From positions 1 to 23,197 of the forward strand of contig CAKQXZ010000033.1 in NCBI GenBank assembly GCA_934292955.1: a stretch of DNA of 23,197 nucleotides, read 5' to 3'. This stretch comes from an uncultured Clostridia bacterium (GTDB taxonomy: Bacteria > Bacillota_A > Clostridia > Christensenellales > Borkfalkiaceae). Below the pieces are notes generated by a model. The model was not told where the DNA came from, made no database searches, and saw only the letters and a program-made list of their open reading frames with translations. This document shows positions 17,293-23,197 of the stretch, one piece after another; positions within the stretch are counted from its first letter, which is position 1, and every line of letters starts with the position of its first letter. Made by a program: the position numbers and the translations under genes.

Positions 17293-18099
17293 ATGAAAAC
17301 CAGACAAAGATTTTTAAAAAAGACATTTACTCCGTCGAAAGAGATTTGCGTAACGTATAAATCCGGGGAAGCGATTTTTCGTATGCACTTTCATAATTTT
17401 TACGAGTTGGATATAATAACCGATGGTTCGGGAGTCTCAAATCTGAACGGAAAAACAATAAAGTTTCAGAAAAATACGGCTTTTTTCTTATCGCCGAAGG
17501 ACTTTCACGATATTGTCCCGGATACGACCTTACATATAACAAATCTACAGATTTCCAACGACACCATGAAACGCTGTTTTCCAAATTGTGCGTCGATGAA
17601 AGGCTCCTGCTCTTTTTTTGACAACGACGTGACGGTAGACGTCAACGAAATCTGCTCGCTTATCGCAAAGGGAAATCGAAACACAGATTATCTGAACTCT
17701 CTTTTAACGGCTCTTATCCGACTGCTGTTTTCTCAACCGGCAACCCTGACTGCGCCCGATTCGGGCAAGAACGTAACGCACAACATTATAAATTATGTAA
17801 ACGAACATTACAAAGAAAATCCGTCGCTCGAAACGCTCTCAAAAATTTTCGACAGAACCCCGAATTACATCTCGTCCAGGTTTAAAGCCGTCACGGGAGA
17901 AACCTACAAAACGTACTTAAAACAGCTTAAACTCGACTCCGCTTTAAAGCTTCTTATATCGACCGATCTTTCCGTCACCGATATTTGTTATGAAAGCGGT
18001 TACGAAACGATATCGCATTTTAACCGCGAATTCAAAAACTATTTCGGTCGTTCTCCGAGACAAGTGAGAAATTCGCTCGATTCCGAAACTTCTTTATAA
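17293..18099 (+). CDS. AraC-family transcriptional regulator (cupin sensor plus HTH)
   Basis: This 268-aa protein has an N-terminal cupin-like sugar-sensing domain (about 20-95) with the typical MHFHNFYELDII segment and SPKDFHDIVP. The C-terminal AraC DNA-binding domain spans about 163-263. Its first helix-turn-helix is LETLSKIFDRTPNYISSRFK (179-198); the second covers TDICYESGYETISHFNREFK (229-248) and ends FGRSPRQVR. It is divergent from the GH130-type gene across a short shared region and probably activates it in response to a sugar. No ribosome binding site precedes the ATG (AT-rich up to a TATAAT box). The next ATG is at codon 31, inside the cupin, so the start at 17293 is needed. Confidence 0.9.
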   Translation: MKTRQRFLKKTFTPSKEICVTYKSGEAIFRMHFHNFYELDIITDGSGVSNLNGKTIKFQKNTAFFLSPKDFHDIVPDTTLHITNLQISNDTMKRCFPNCASMKGSCSFFDNDVTVDVNEICSLIAKGNRNTDYLNSLLTALIRLLFSQPATLTAPDSGKNVTHNIINYVNEHYKENPSLETLSKIFDRTPNYISSRFKAVTGETYKTYLKQLKLDSALKLLISTDLSVTDICYESGYETISHFNREFKNYFGRSPRQVRNSLDSETSL

Positions 18100-18189
18100 A
18101 TTATATACGATATAAATTTTACCGGAAAACAATTCGCGATTATGTCGGTTTTACTGCGGAAAACAGCTTCAAAAAATTACCTCTTTAAA

Positions 18190-18218
18190 TTGACAATCGC
18201 TTGTTTCGAATGGATAAT
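18190..18218 (+). promoter_or_regulatory. Strong predicted sigma-A promoter of the phosphohexomutase gene
   Basis: A perfect TTGACA (18190-18195), a 17-bp spacer and GATAAT (18213-18218, five of six). The transcript would begin near 18225, about 30 nt before the ATG at 18256. The open frame that extends upstream to 18142 would therefore start ahead of the promoter. Confidence 0.75.
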
Positions 18219-18255
18219 TTCACTAAAAAAACAATTTCAAAGGCGACACACAAAA

Positions 18256-19908
18256 ATGCAAAACACAAATTTTTCAATAACGACGGTTTATAAAAACTGG
18301 CTTAGCTCAGTGAAAAACGACAAAACGACGGAAACGGAGCTTAAAAGCATAAAAAACAACGAAAAAGAAATAACCGACAGGTTTTATTGCGATCTGAAAT
18401 TCGGCACGGGAGGACTTCGGGGAAAACTCGGGGCGGGTACAAACAGAATGAACGTTTACACCGTCGGGCGAGCCACGCGCGGACTTGCGGCGTATATCAA
18501 TAAAACAGCAAGCGGAAACAAGAGCGTCGTCATCGCTTACGACAGCAGAAATATGTCCCGCAAATTTGCTTTTCTCGCGGCAGATATTTTTAGCGAAGCG
18601 GGAGTCAAGGCTTATATTTTTAACACTATTATGCCTACGCCCGTTTTGTCTTTCGCCGTGAGATACCTGAAAACTTCGGCGGGAATAGTCATAACGGCAA
18701 GCCACAATCCCAAAGAATACAACGGCTACAAAGTGTATAACGAAAAGGGTTGCCAGATAACCGACGGGGCGGCGAAAGATATTTTGTCCGAGATAGAAAA
18801 TTGCGGCTATTTTGACAAAATACACCCCTATAGGTCGATTATCGAGGTTTTGGACGATACAATACCGAGAGAATTCTTAAAGGAAATCCGAAAATACTCG
18901 CTGTTTTCTTTAAGCGGCATAAACACTCCGAAAATAGTTTATACTCCCCTTAACGGCACAGGAAACATTCTTGTGAGAGAGATTTTAAAGAATGTAGAAA
19001 TAAAAGACGTAATAGTAGTTCCCGATCAGGAAAAGCCGGACGGAAACTTCCCAACTTGCCCTTACCCTAACCCCGAGGAAAAAGCTGCACTTAAACTCGC
19101 TGTAGAACTCGCCGACAAGAAAAACGCCGATTTAGTGCTTGCAACCGATCCGGACGCAGACCGAGTCGGAATAGCCGTAAAAACGAAAAACGGATATCAG
19201 CTTTTAAACGGCAACGAAACCGGCGTTTTGATGGAAAATTACATATTTTCGTTACGCAAAAAGACGGATAAAACTCCTGTTTTCGTAAAAACGATAGTAA
19301 CTTCGGATATGAGCGGAGATATAGCGAAAACTTACGGTGCGGAAGTAAAAGAAGTGCTTACGGGTTTTAAATATATAGGCGAAACGATAGATCAGCTTAC
19401 TTCGGACGAACAATACGTTTTCGGAATGGAAGAAAGCTACGGCTATCTCGTCGGAACTCACGCCCGCGATAAGGACGCGGTTTCCGCAGCAATGATAATC
19501 GCCGAAATGACGGCTTATTACGCTTCGCAAAACAAATCACTTACGGAAAAGCTTAACGAGCTGTACGAAAAATACGGTTATTACAAAACCGCACTACTCT
19601 CGCTCGCTTTTCCGGGTAAGGACGGCAAAGCCGAAATGGACGAAATCGTCGCCGAACTTCGTAAAAATCCGTGGCAAACGATTTGCGGCGAAAAGGTTAC
19701 GGTTAAAGATTATTTAAACGGATTAAACGGACTTCCGAAAAGCAACGTTCTTGCCTTTGCGGGCAAAAACGTGAAAATAACCGTTCGCCCGAGCGGCACA
19801 GAGCCTAAACTCAAAATTTATTTTCAAACGAAAGCCGACAGCGAACAAAACGCCGAAATTCTTTTGCAAAAATTAAAAGAACAAGCGGAAAATCTTATCA
19901 AAAAATAA
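18256..19908 (+). CDS. Alpha-D-phosphohexomutase (phosphoglucomutase/phosphomannomutase)
   Basis: This 550-aa cytoplasmic enzyme interconverts hexose 1-phosphate and hexose 6-phosphate. All four superfamily motifs are present: the catalytic phosphoserine Ser149 in TASHNPKEYNGYK, the metal loop DPDADR (298-303), the sugar-binding loop EESYGYL (from 392), and the phosphate-binding RPSGTEPK (511-518). The N-terminal GTGGLRGKLGAGTNRMN and the length fit the PgcA/PGM2-like group rather than the shorter ManB/GlmM type. Met at 18256 is used because the family N-terminus begins there and the promoter lies just upstream. AAAGG at 18239-18243 is a rather distant ribosome binding site. Together with the GH130-type enzyme it would turn released mannose or glucose 1-phosphate into a glycolytic intermediate. 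Confidence 0.93.
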   Translation: MQNTNFSITTVYKNWLSSVKNDKTTETELKSIKNNEKEITDRFYCDLKFGTGGLRGKLGAGTNRMNVYTVGRATRGLAAYINKTASGNKSVVIAYDSRNMSRKFAFLAADIFSEAGVKAYIFNTIMPTPVLSFAVRYLKTSAGIVITASHNPKEYNGYKVYNEKGCQITDGAAKDILSEIENCGYFDKIHPYRSIIEVLDDTIPREFLKEIRKYSLFSLSGINTPKIVYTPLNGTGNILVREILKNVEIKDVIVVPDQEKPDGNFPTCPYPNPEEKAALKLAVELADKKNADLVLATDPDADRVGIAVKTKNGYQLLNGNETGVLMENYIFSLRKKTDKTPVFVKTIVTSDMSGDIAKTYGAEVKEVLTGFKYIGETIDQLTSDEQYVFGMEESYGYLVGTHARDKDAVSAAMIIAEMTAYYASQNKSLTEKLNELYEKYGYYKTALLSLAFPGKDGKAEMDEIVAELRKNPWQTICGEKVTVKDYLNGLNGLPKSNVLAFAGKNVKITVRPSGTEPKLKIYFQTKADSEQNAEILLQKLKEQAENLIKK

Positions 19909-19923
19909 GTGAAAAGCAGAAAA

Positions 19924-20066
19924 TTGTCTGCAAGTCGCGCCTGCATTTTAAGGTAAAACAAGGCTCATGAGTGCGTTAATACTTTACGTATAACACGCGA
20001 ACGCAACGACGTATCGGCAAAAACACGGACTCAAGACCAAGGTTCGTATTATTCTTGTCTGGCATA
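19924..20066. repeat. Partial copy of the structured repeat found at 22460-22738
   Basis: The stretch aligns over its whole length with 22595-22739. It begins TTGTCTGCAAGTC (TTGTCGGCAAGTC in the other copy) and ends with 33 identical bases (20034-20066 and 22707-22739). The middle has diverged but keeps a hairpin, 19971-19978 with 19991-19998, matching 22644-22651 with 22664-22671. The left half of the full element, including the inverted end, is absent. It sits between the phosphohexomutase stop and the bidirectional terminator. Confidence 0.85.
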
Positions 20067-20068
20067 CC

Positions 20069-20111
20069 AAAAACCCGTCCGAAAGAATTGCTTTCTTTCG
20101 GACGGGTTTTT
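20069..20111. terminator. Bidirectional rho-independent terminator between convergent genes
   Basis: Perfect 17-bp arms, AAAAACCCGTCCGAAAG (20069-20085) and CTTTCGGACGGGTTTTT (20095-20111), with a 9-nt loop. A-tract and T-tract ends make it functional in both directions. It separates the plus-strand phosphohexomutase from the minus-strand dehydrogenase ending at 20124. Confidence 0.95.
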
Positions 20112-20123
20112 AATCGCCTGTTT

Positions 20124-21194
20124 TTAATATTTTACTTTAAGCGGATTTGCGGCATGCGCCTCTTCCACAACATTTATCGTCATTGCCGAATGGAACAACG
20201 GAACAGCGAGTTCTCTGCCCTCGGTTATAGCATAATAGAGATTTTCATATATACCGGCGGTACCGACGTCAAATGCGGTTCCGTCGTAATCACCGCTTTC
20301 TTCGTGCGTTTTGAGCTTTTCTACGCAGTAAAGCGGGTTGCCGTTTTCATCCTCGAGAAAATGTTCCTGAACCGGTTGTTCGGGATTTTCGCCGTCAACG
20401 ACGTATTTCAACTGATAATGTTTCGGATTGCTTTTCAACGTCCCCTTTGATCCCTGAATTTTTATATTGTAATCGCTGAATGCGTCTATAGAATTCATTT
20501 CAATATCGACAAGCGGTTTATTCGGCGCAGCAAGCAAAATTTTAACATAATCTTCGGCATCTCCGCTTGTAAGACAGGTATCCAACTTGGAATATACTAC
20601 CTTTGAATTCTTATCGAAACCGAGGAAACCTAACCCCATTGCTATGGGATGAGGTCCCGTATTATATGCGCTACCGCCCATATATTTCTGAAGCGTTTGC
20701 CAATCCCATCTTCTCGAAAGGGAGTTATAACGAATGCTTACCTGTTCAACCTCGCCGAGCGTTCCGTTTGACGCAAGTTTTAAAGCGTGCAAATAGAACG
20801 GCGCAAGCTGTGTATTCTGAAATACTGCGAGTACAACGCCGCTTTTCTTTGCGGTATTTATAAGCGTTTCACACTCATACATATTTCTTGCAAAAGGCTT
20901 TTCGACAAGCACGTTTTTTCCATGCTCCAAGAGTTCTTTCGTTATCTCGAAGTGCATATGGGAAAACGAAGCGTTCACAACAAGATCGATATCGTCTTTA
21001 TTAAACAATTCTTTGTAATCCGAAAAAGTTTCGCAACCGGGATAAAGATCCTTCGCCTGATTGCGACGGCGTTCGTCAAAATCTACTATGTATTTCACGT
21101 TATAATAAGCGTTTCTTTCAGAACGGCAATATACTCCGTGTATATCCCGTCCGCTTCTGCCCTGACCTATTATCGCAAGATTAAGTCTTTTCAT
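20124..21194 (-). CDS. Gfo/Idh/MocA-family oxidoreductase
   Basis: This 356-aa NAD(P)-dependent dehydrogenase probably acts on a sugar or polyol in the cytoplasm. The Rossmann turn reads IIGQGRSG (8-15), and the family Lys lies in VEKPFARN (97-104, Lys99). The C-terminal alpha/beta domain carries GGSAYNTGPHPIAMGLGF (173-190), where His182 takes the place of the usual catalytic His. An AGGAGGT site lies 6 nt before the ATG. It is divergent from an AraC regulator, which suggests substrate-induced control. It is a second member of the family besides the fragment at 1-174; that fragment has GLGAIA rather than GQGRSG, so they are not recent duplicates. Confidence 0.9.
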   Translation of the reverse strand: MKRLNLAIIGQGRSGRDIHGVYCRSERNAYYNVKYIVDFDERRRNQAKDLYPGCETFSDYKELFNKDDIDLVVNASFSHMHFEITKELLEHGKNVLVEKPFARNMYECETLINTAKKSGVVLAVFQNTQLAPFYLHALKLASNGTLGEVEQVSIRYNSLSRRWDWQTLQKYMGGSAYNTGPHPIAMGLGFLGFDKNSKVVYSKLDTCLTSGDAEDYVKILLAAPNKPLVDIEMNSIDAFSDYNIKIQGSKGTLKSNPKHYQLKYVVDGENPEQPVQEHFLEDENGNPLYCVEKLKTHEESGDYDGTAFDVGTAGIYENLYYAITEGRELAVPLFHSAMTINVVEEAHAANPLKVKY

Positions 21195-21256
21195 ATCGTT
21201 ACCTCCTGATATTAACTATATTAAACCAAAAAAAACTTTAATTTATATTATTTTGC

Positions 21257-21285
21257 TTGCAAATATCCATATTGTAATGTAAAAT
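21257..21285 (+). promoter_or_regulatory. Predicted promoter of the second AraC-regulator gene
   Basis: TTGCAA (21257-21262) and TAAAAT (21280-21285) with a 17-bp spacer, matching four and five of six. The transcript would start near 21292. A TAAGGAG site (21318-21324) lies 9 nt before the ATG. No equally good promoter is seen for the divergent dehydrogenase gene. Confidence 0.5.
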
Positions 21286-21333
21286 ATAAGAGTATAGAGT
21301 GATTTTAATCTATTACCTAAGGAGTTTTGGAAA

Positions 21334-22140
21334 ATGGATATTGAAACCGATTACCTTACATATAACCACTATCACTACAAAAATCCCGCATCTATCCCCG
21401 AGAACTTTCAAAAACACTCACACAACACTTATGAAATAATCTTTTTTGAAAAAGGCGACGCAACTTATGTGCTCGAAGATAAACGGTACCAACTTAACCG
21501 CGGAGATCTTATTATTATCCGCCCGATAAAATATCACTACATCGAACTGAAAAGCACGTCTGAATATTCAAGATTTAATCTGGCTTTTAATAAATATTTT
21601 CTTGACGAAAAACTACTGAAAAGCATTCCCGCTTCGTTGGAGATATTAAATTGCCCGAAAGGCAGCATTATAGCTGAGTTGTTCGCGCGAATTGAATACT
21701 ACGAGAACAATTATGACGAGAAATCATTCATAGTTTTGCTACGTTGCTTACTCACAGAACTCTTTTACAACGTACGAAATGCAAAAAACTATCTGAGCAG
21801 CGAAAGTTCGGGCGCAGGTCTTTCTCCGTTTATAACCGAAGCGATAAAATACATTAACGCTAATCTATTTACCATCGCAAGCATTAAAGAAGTCAGCGAT
21901 AAATTGTATGTCAGCGAGCAATATTTGTTCAGACAATTTCAAATCCAGCTCAAAATATCACCTAAAAAATACATCAACTCAAAAAGGCTTCTTTACGCTC
22001 AGGATATGATCCGACAGGGGTTTAAGCCCACGGATATTTATTTGCGATGCGGATTTGAATCCTACCCCGGATTTTATAAGCAATACATAAAGATGTTCGG
22101 TTGCTCTCCCTCGCAAGAGAAAAAAGTCACTTTAAAATAA
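21334..22140 (+). CDS. AraC-family transcriptional regulator
   Basis: This 268-aa protein combines an N-terminal cupin (about 20-90; HSHNTYEIIFFEKGDATYVL, then RGDLIIIRP) with a C-terminal AraC DNA-binding domain (about 165-262). The first helix-turn-helix includes KEVSDKLYVSEQYLFRQFQ, the second PTDIYLRCGFESYPGFYKQY, followed by FGCSPSQ. Its sequence differs widely from the AraC protein at 17293, so the two are not recent copies. It is divergent from the dehydrogenase gene at 20124-21194, the most likely target. The start is supported by TAAGGAG and the upstream promoter. I see no clear terminator directly after its stop. Confidence 0.92.
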   Translation: MDIETDYLTYNHYHYKNPASIPENFQKHSHNTYEIIFFEKGDATYVLEDKRYQLNRGDLIIIRPIKYHYIELKSTSEYSRFNLAFNKYFLDEKLLKSIPASLEILNCPKGSIIAELFARIEYYENNYDEKSFIVLLRCLLTELFYNVRNAKNYLSSESSGAGLSPFITEAIKYINANLFTIASIKEVSDKLYVSEQYLFRQFQIQLKISPKKYINSKRLLYAQDMIRQGFKPTDIYLRCGFESYPGFYKQYIKMFGCSPSQEKKVTLK

Positions 22141-22459
22141 TACAGCCAGTATTCAACCCTCACCTTCGGTAGAGATTATATAACAATAAAAAGCGAATGT
22201 AAATATCCTAATGAATATATTTATATTGCTAAAACTAAACAATTTTTCTAAAAATGAATATTATTTAAAAAAACTCACATAAAAAGCACACTTTTCCCCA
22301 CCATAAACCTTAGAAGTATATTATTGAAAAGCGGTTAGTCTACGCCCACGATTTGCCTTTATCAGACAAAAAAACCGACGCGAATATATGTGATTAAAAA
22401 TCTGTTCTTCTGTCTGCCATGCATATAGCAAAATTGAAAAATCCGTCATCTGCTGAAAG
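22141..22459. other. AT-rich intergenic stretch without a recognisable gene
   Basis: No ORF with a ribosome binding site or family motif is seen on either strand. The stretch contains a loose inverted pair, CAGAC near 22364 and GTCTG near 22412, and a GTCTGCCAT close to the conserved GTCTGGCAT end of the repeat at 22460-22738, perhaps a decayed copy. Otherwise nothing is recognised. Confidence 0.5.
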
Positions 22460-22738
22460 ATGCCAGACAAAAATAATACGAACCTTGCAAAAACGCAGCT
22501 ATTTACGCGCTTTTTTGCAAATTCTCGGACGATGTACGTACAGTACTACCGTTCTCGCCTTTGCAACAAATCATCGAAAATATCGGCGTTTTTGTTGTCG
22601 GCAAGTCTGACGGCGTGTTTTTAGGCTAAGATAAGGCGCACGAACGGGTTAATACTGCCCGTATAACCCGTGAGTGCAACGAAGTATTAGTCAAAAACAC
22701 ACCGTCAGACCAAGGTTCGTATTATTCTTGTCTGGCAT
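22460..22738. mobile_element. 279-bp MITE-like repeat with 28-bp terminal inverted repeats
   Basis: The left end (22460-22487) and the reverse complement of the right end (22711-22738) agree at 27 of 28 bases; both start ATGCCAGACAA and end ACGAACCTTG. Between them lie several hairpins: GCAAAAACGC with a bulged partner near 22488-22518, CAACAAA (22565-22571) with TTTGTTG (22591-22597), an 18-bp stem (22605-22622 with 22693-22710, one mismatch) and an 8-bp stem (22644-22651 with 22664-22671). The right half recurs at 19924-20066. An open frame from the left-end ATG (22460-22624, 54 aa) starts MPDKNNTNLAKTQ; I recognise no function and do not call it a gene. No transposase is present and no clear target-site duplication is seen. 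Confidence 0.75.
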
Positions 22739-22739
22739 A

Positions 22740-22951
22740 GAACCTGAGAACTCTTTTATTAAAAAATAAAAACTCTATTAGGTTGGTAATCAAAAACATT
22801 TATCTATGAATAAACATCAAACTAACAAACTATTTTCTTCTGCTTTTGATAGTTAAAATGGGTGGTTCACATTCACCTTTCATCGTGACACCTGCCACCT
22901 GTCAGATAAGATAAACACTATGCCCTTGTAAGGTATTTTAAGTAAAATTTG
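22740..22951. other. Intergenic stretch without a recognisable gene
   Basis: AT-rich, with no supported ORF or RNA gene. A small inverted repeat, TGACA and TGTCA around CCTGCCACC, lies near 22885-22903 and could be an operator or chance. Confidence 0.4.
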
Positions 22952-22983
22952 AACGAGAGAGCCGTTTTGTCGGCTCTCTCGTT
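22952..22983 (-). terminator. Rho-independent terminator of the minus-strand gene at the right edge
   Basis: AACGAGAGAGCCG (22952-22964) and CGGCTCTCTCGTT (22971-22983) form a perfect 13-bp stem with a 6-nt loop. On the minus strand it is followed by CAAATTTTACTT, a U-rich tail. It lies about 35 nt after the last stop of the right-edge gene. Confidence 0.8.
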
Positions 22984-23017
22984 TACTGTTCTCGGCTATC
23001 TTTATCCGTCGTTCCTG

Positions 23018-23155
23018 TTAGCCTTCGCGTTTTTTCTTAATAATAAGGAACGTCGCCGCGCCGACGGCTACCATCATTGAAACGACGAAAGCAATTCTCG
23101 CCCGATTTTTTCCAGATCCGTTTTTTCGAGTTCGTCCGCACTTATGGCTACCTCT
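23018..23155 (-). pseudogene. Membrane-anchor-like tail in the frame next to the right-edge gene
   Basis: The segment ends at TAA 23020-23018. It encodes a Gly/Ser/Lys/Arg stretch, one hydrophobic segment of about 19 residues and the positive tail KKKREG, the classic end of a Gram-positive surface protein. Its only ATG starts (23077, 23074) would give 17-19 residues. The first ATG overlaps the TGA of the other frame (ATGA). It may be the frameshifted end of the right-edge gene, or a small membrane peptide. Confidence 0.35.
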
Positions 23156-23196
23156 CTACATAAAACGTAATTTCTCCCGACGCTTTTCAAATTCGA
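23074..23196 (-). CDS. 3' end of an unknown gene cut by the right window edge
   Basis: The frame entering at 23196 is open to TGA 23076-23074 and gives 40 residues, including the charged helix-like segment ADELEKTDLEKIGRELLSSF. One frame away, 23018-23155 is open and ends in a hydrophobic segment followed by Lys/Arg (IAFVVSMMVAVGAATFLII, then KKKREG), which looks like a C-terminal membrane anchor. That second frame has a TAG at 23158-23156, so it cannot be the sole frame coming from upstream. Either the protein ends at 23074, or a frame change joins the two parts. Too little is visible to name a family. Confidence 0.45.
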   Translation of the reverse strand, partial: SNLKSVGRNYVLCREVAISADELEKTDLEKIGRELLSSFQ

Positions 23197-23197
23197 T

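Noticed and set aside
18142..18255. Upstream extension of the phosphohexomutase frame
   Set aside because: It starts ahead of a strong TTGACA-17-GATAAT promoter and does not match the family N-terminus; ATG 18256 is used.
22419..22610. A 63-codon plus-strand frame overlapping the inverted-repeat element
   Set aside because: It crosses the element boundary, has no ribosome binding site and no recognisable motif; it is best explained by the repeat.
22460..22738. CRISPR array or integron attC site
   Set aside because: There are no regularly spaced direct repeats with spacers, no cas or integrase gene, and the ends do not show the attC core sites; inverted ends fit a MITE-like repeat better.

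Overview
The window looks like chromosomal DNA from a moderately AT-rich, Gram-positive-type bacterium, most likely an uncultured gut member of the Clostridia. This is inferred from strong AGGAGG-type ribosome binding sites, many lipoproteins, bacterial Ig-like surface proteins with Cys-rich repeats, and a carbohydrate ABC importer without its own ATPase gene. It is not proof of taxonomy. Nearly all coding capacity serves glycan capture and breakdown.

Region 1 (1-15840, all minus strand, read right to left) is a long, tightly packed sugar-utilisation cluster. A promoter near 15812-15840 precedes a solute-binding lipoprotein (14028-15737). Next come two ABC permeases (12990-13940, 11994-12977), then four exported proteins: a 1022-aa Ig-like protein (8870-11938), a DUF4838 lipoprotein (6844-8856), and two Ig-like lipoproteins with related C-terminal halves (4666-6828, 2276-4570). 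The cluster ends with a cytoplasmic GH127-type enzyme (320-2146), a 45-codon ORF resembling the first residues of a GH20-like hexosaminidase (174-311), and a Gfo/Idh/MocA dehydrogenase cut by the window edge (1-174). Gaps are mostly under 100 bp, and the last two starts follow the preceding stops so closely that translation is probably coupled.

Region 2 (15840-20120) holds a GH130-type phosphorylase/hydrolase (16132-17103, minus) divergent from an AraC regulator (17293-18099, plus), followed by a phosphohexomutase (18256-19908, plus) with its own strong promoter. Together these suggest phosphorolysis of a mannoside or glucoside to a sugar 1-phosphate, then conversion to the 6-phosphate. A perfect 17-bp bidirectional terminator (20069-20111) closes the block.

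Region 3 (20124-22140) is a divergent pair: a Gfo/Idh/MocA dehydrogenase (minus) and a second AraC regulator (plus).

Region 4 (22141-23197) is largely non-coding. It contains a 279-bp element with 28-bp near-perfect terminal inverted repeats (22460-22738). A partial, diverged copy of its right half lies downstream of the phosphohexomutase (19924-20066). This repeat family is the most intriguing non-genic signal in the window. The right edge carries the 3' end of another minus-strand gene, followed by its terminator; its reading frame is ambiguous because a membrane-anchor-like tail lies one frame away after an A6 run.
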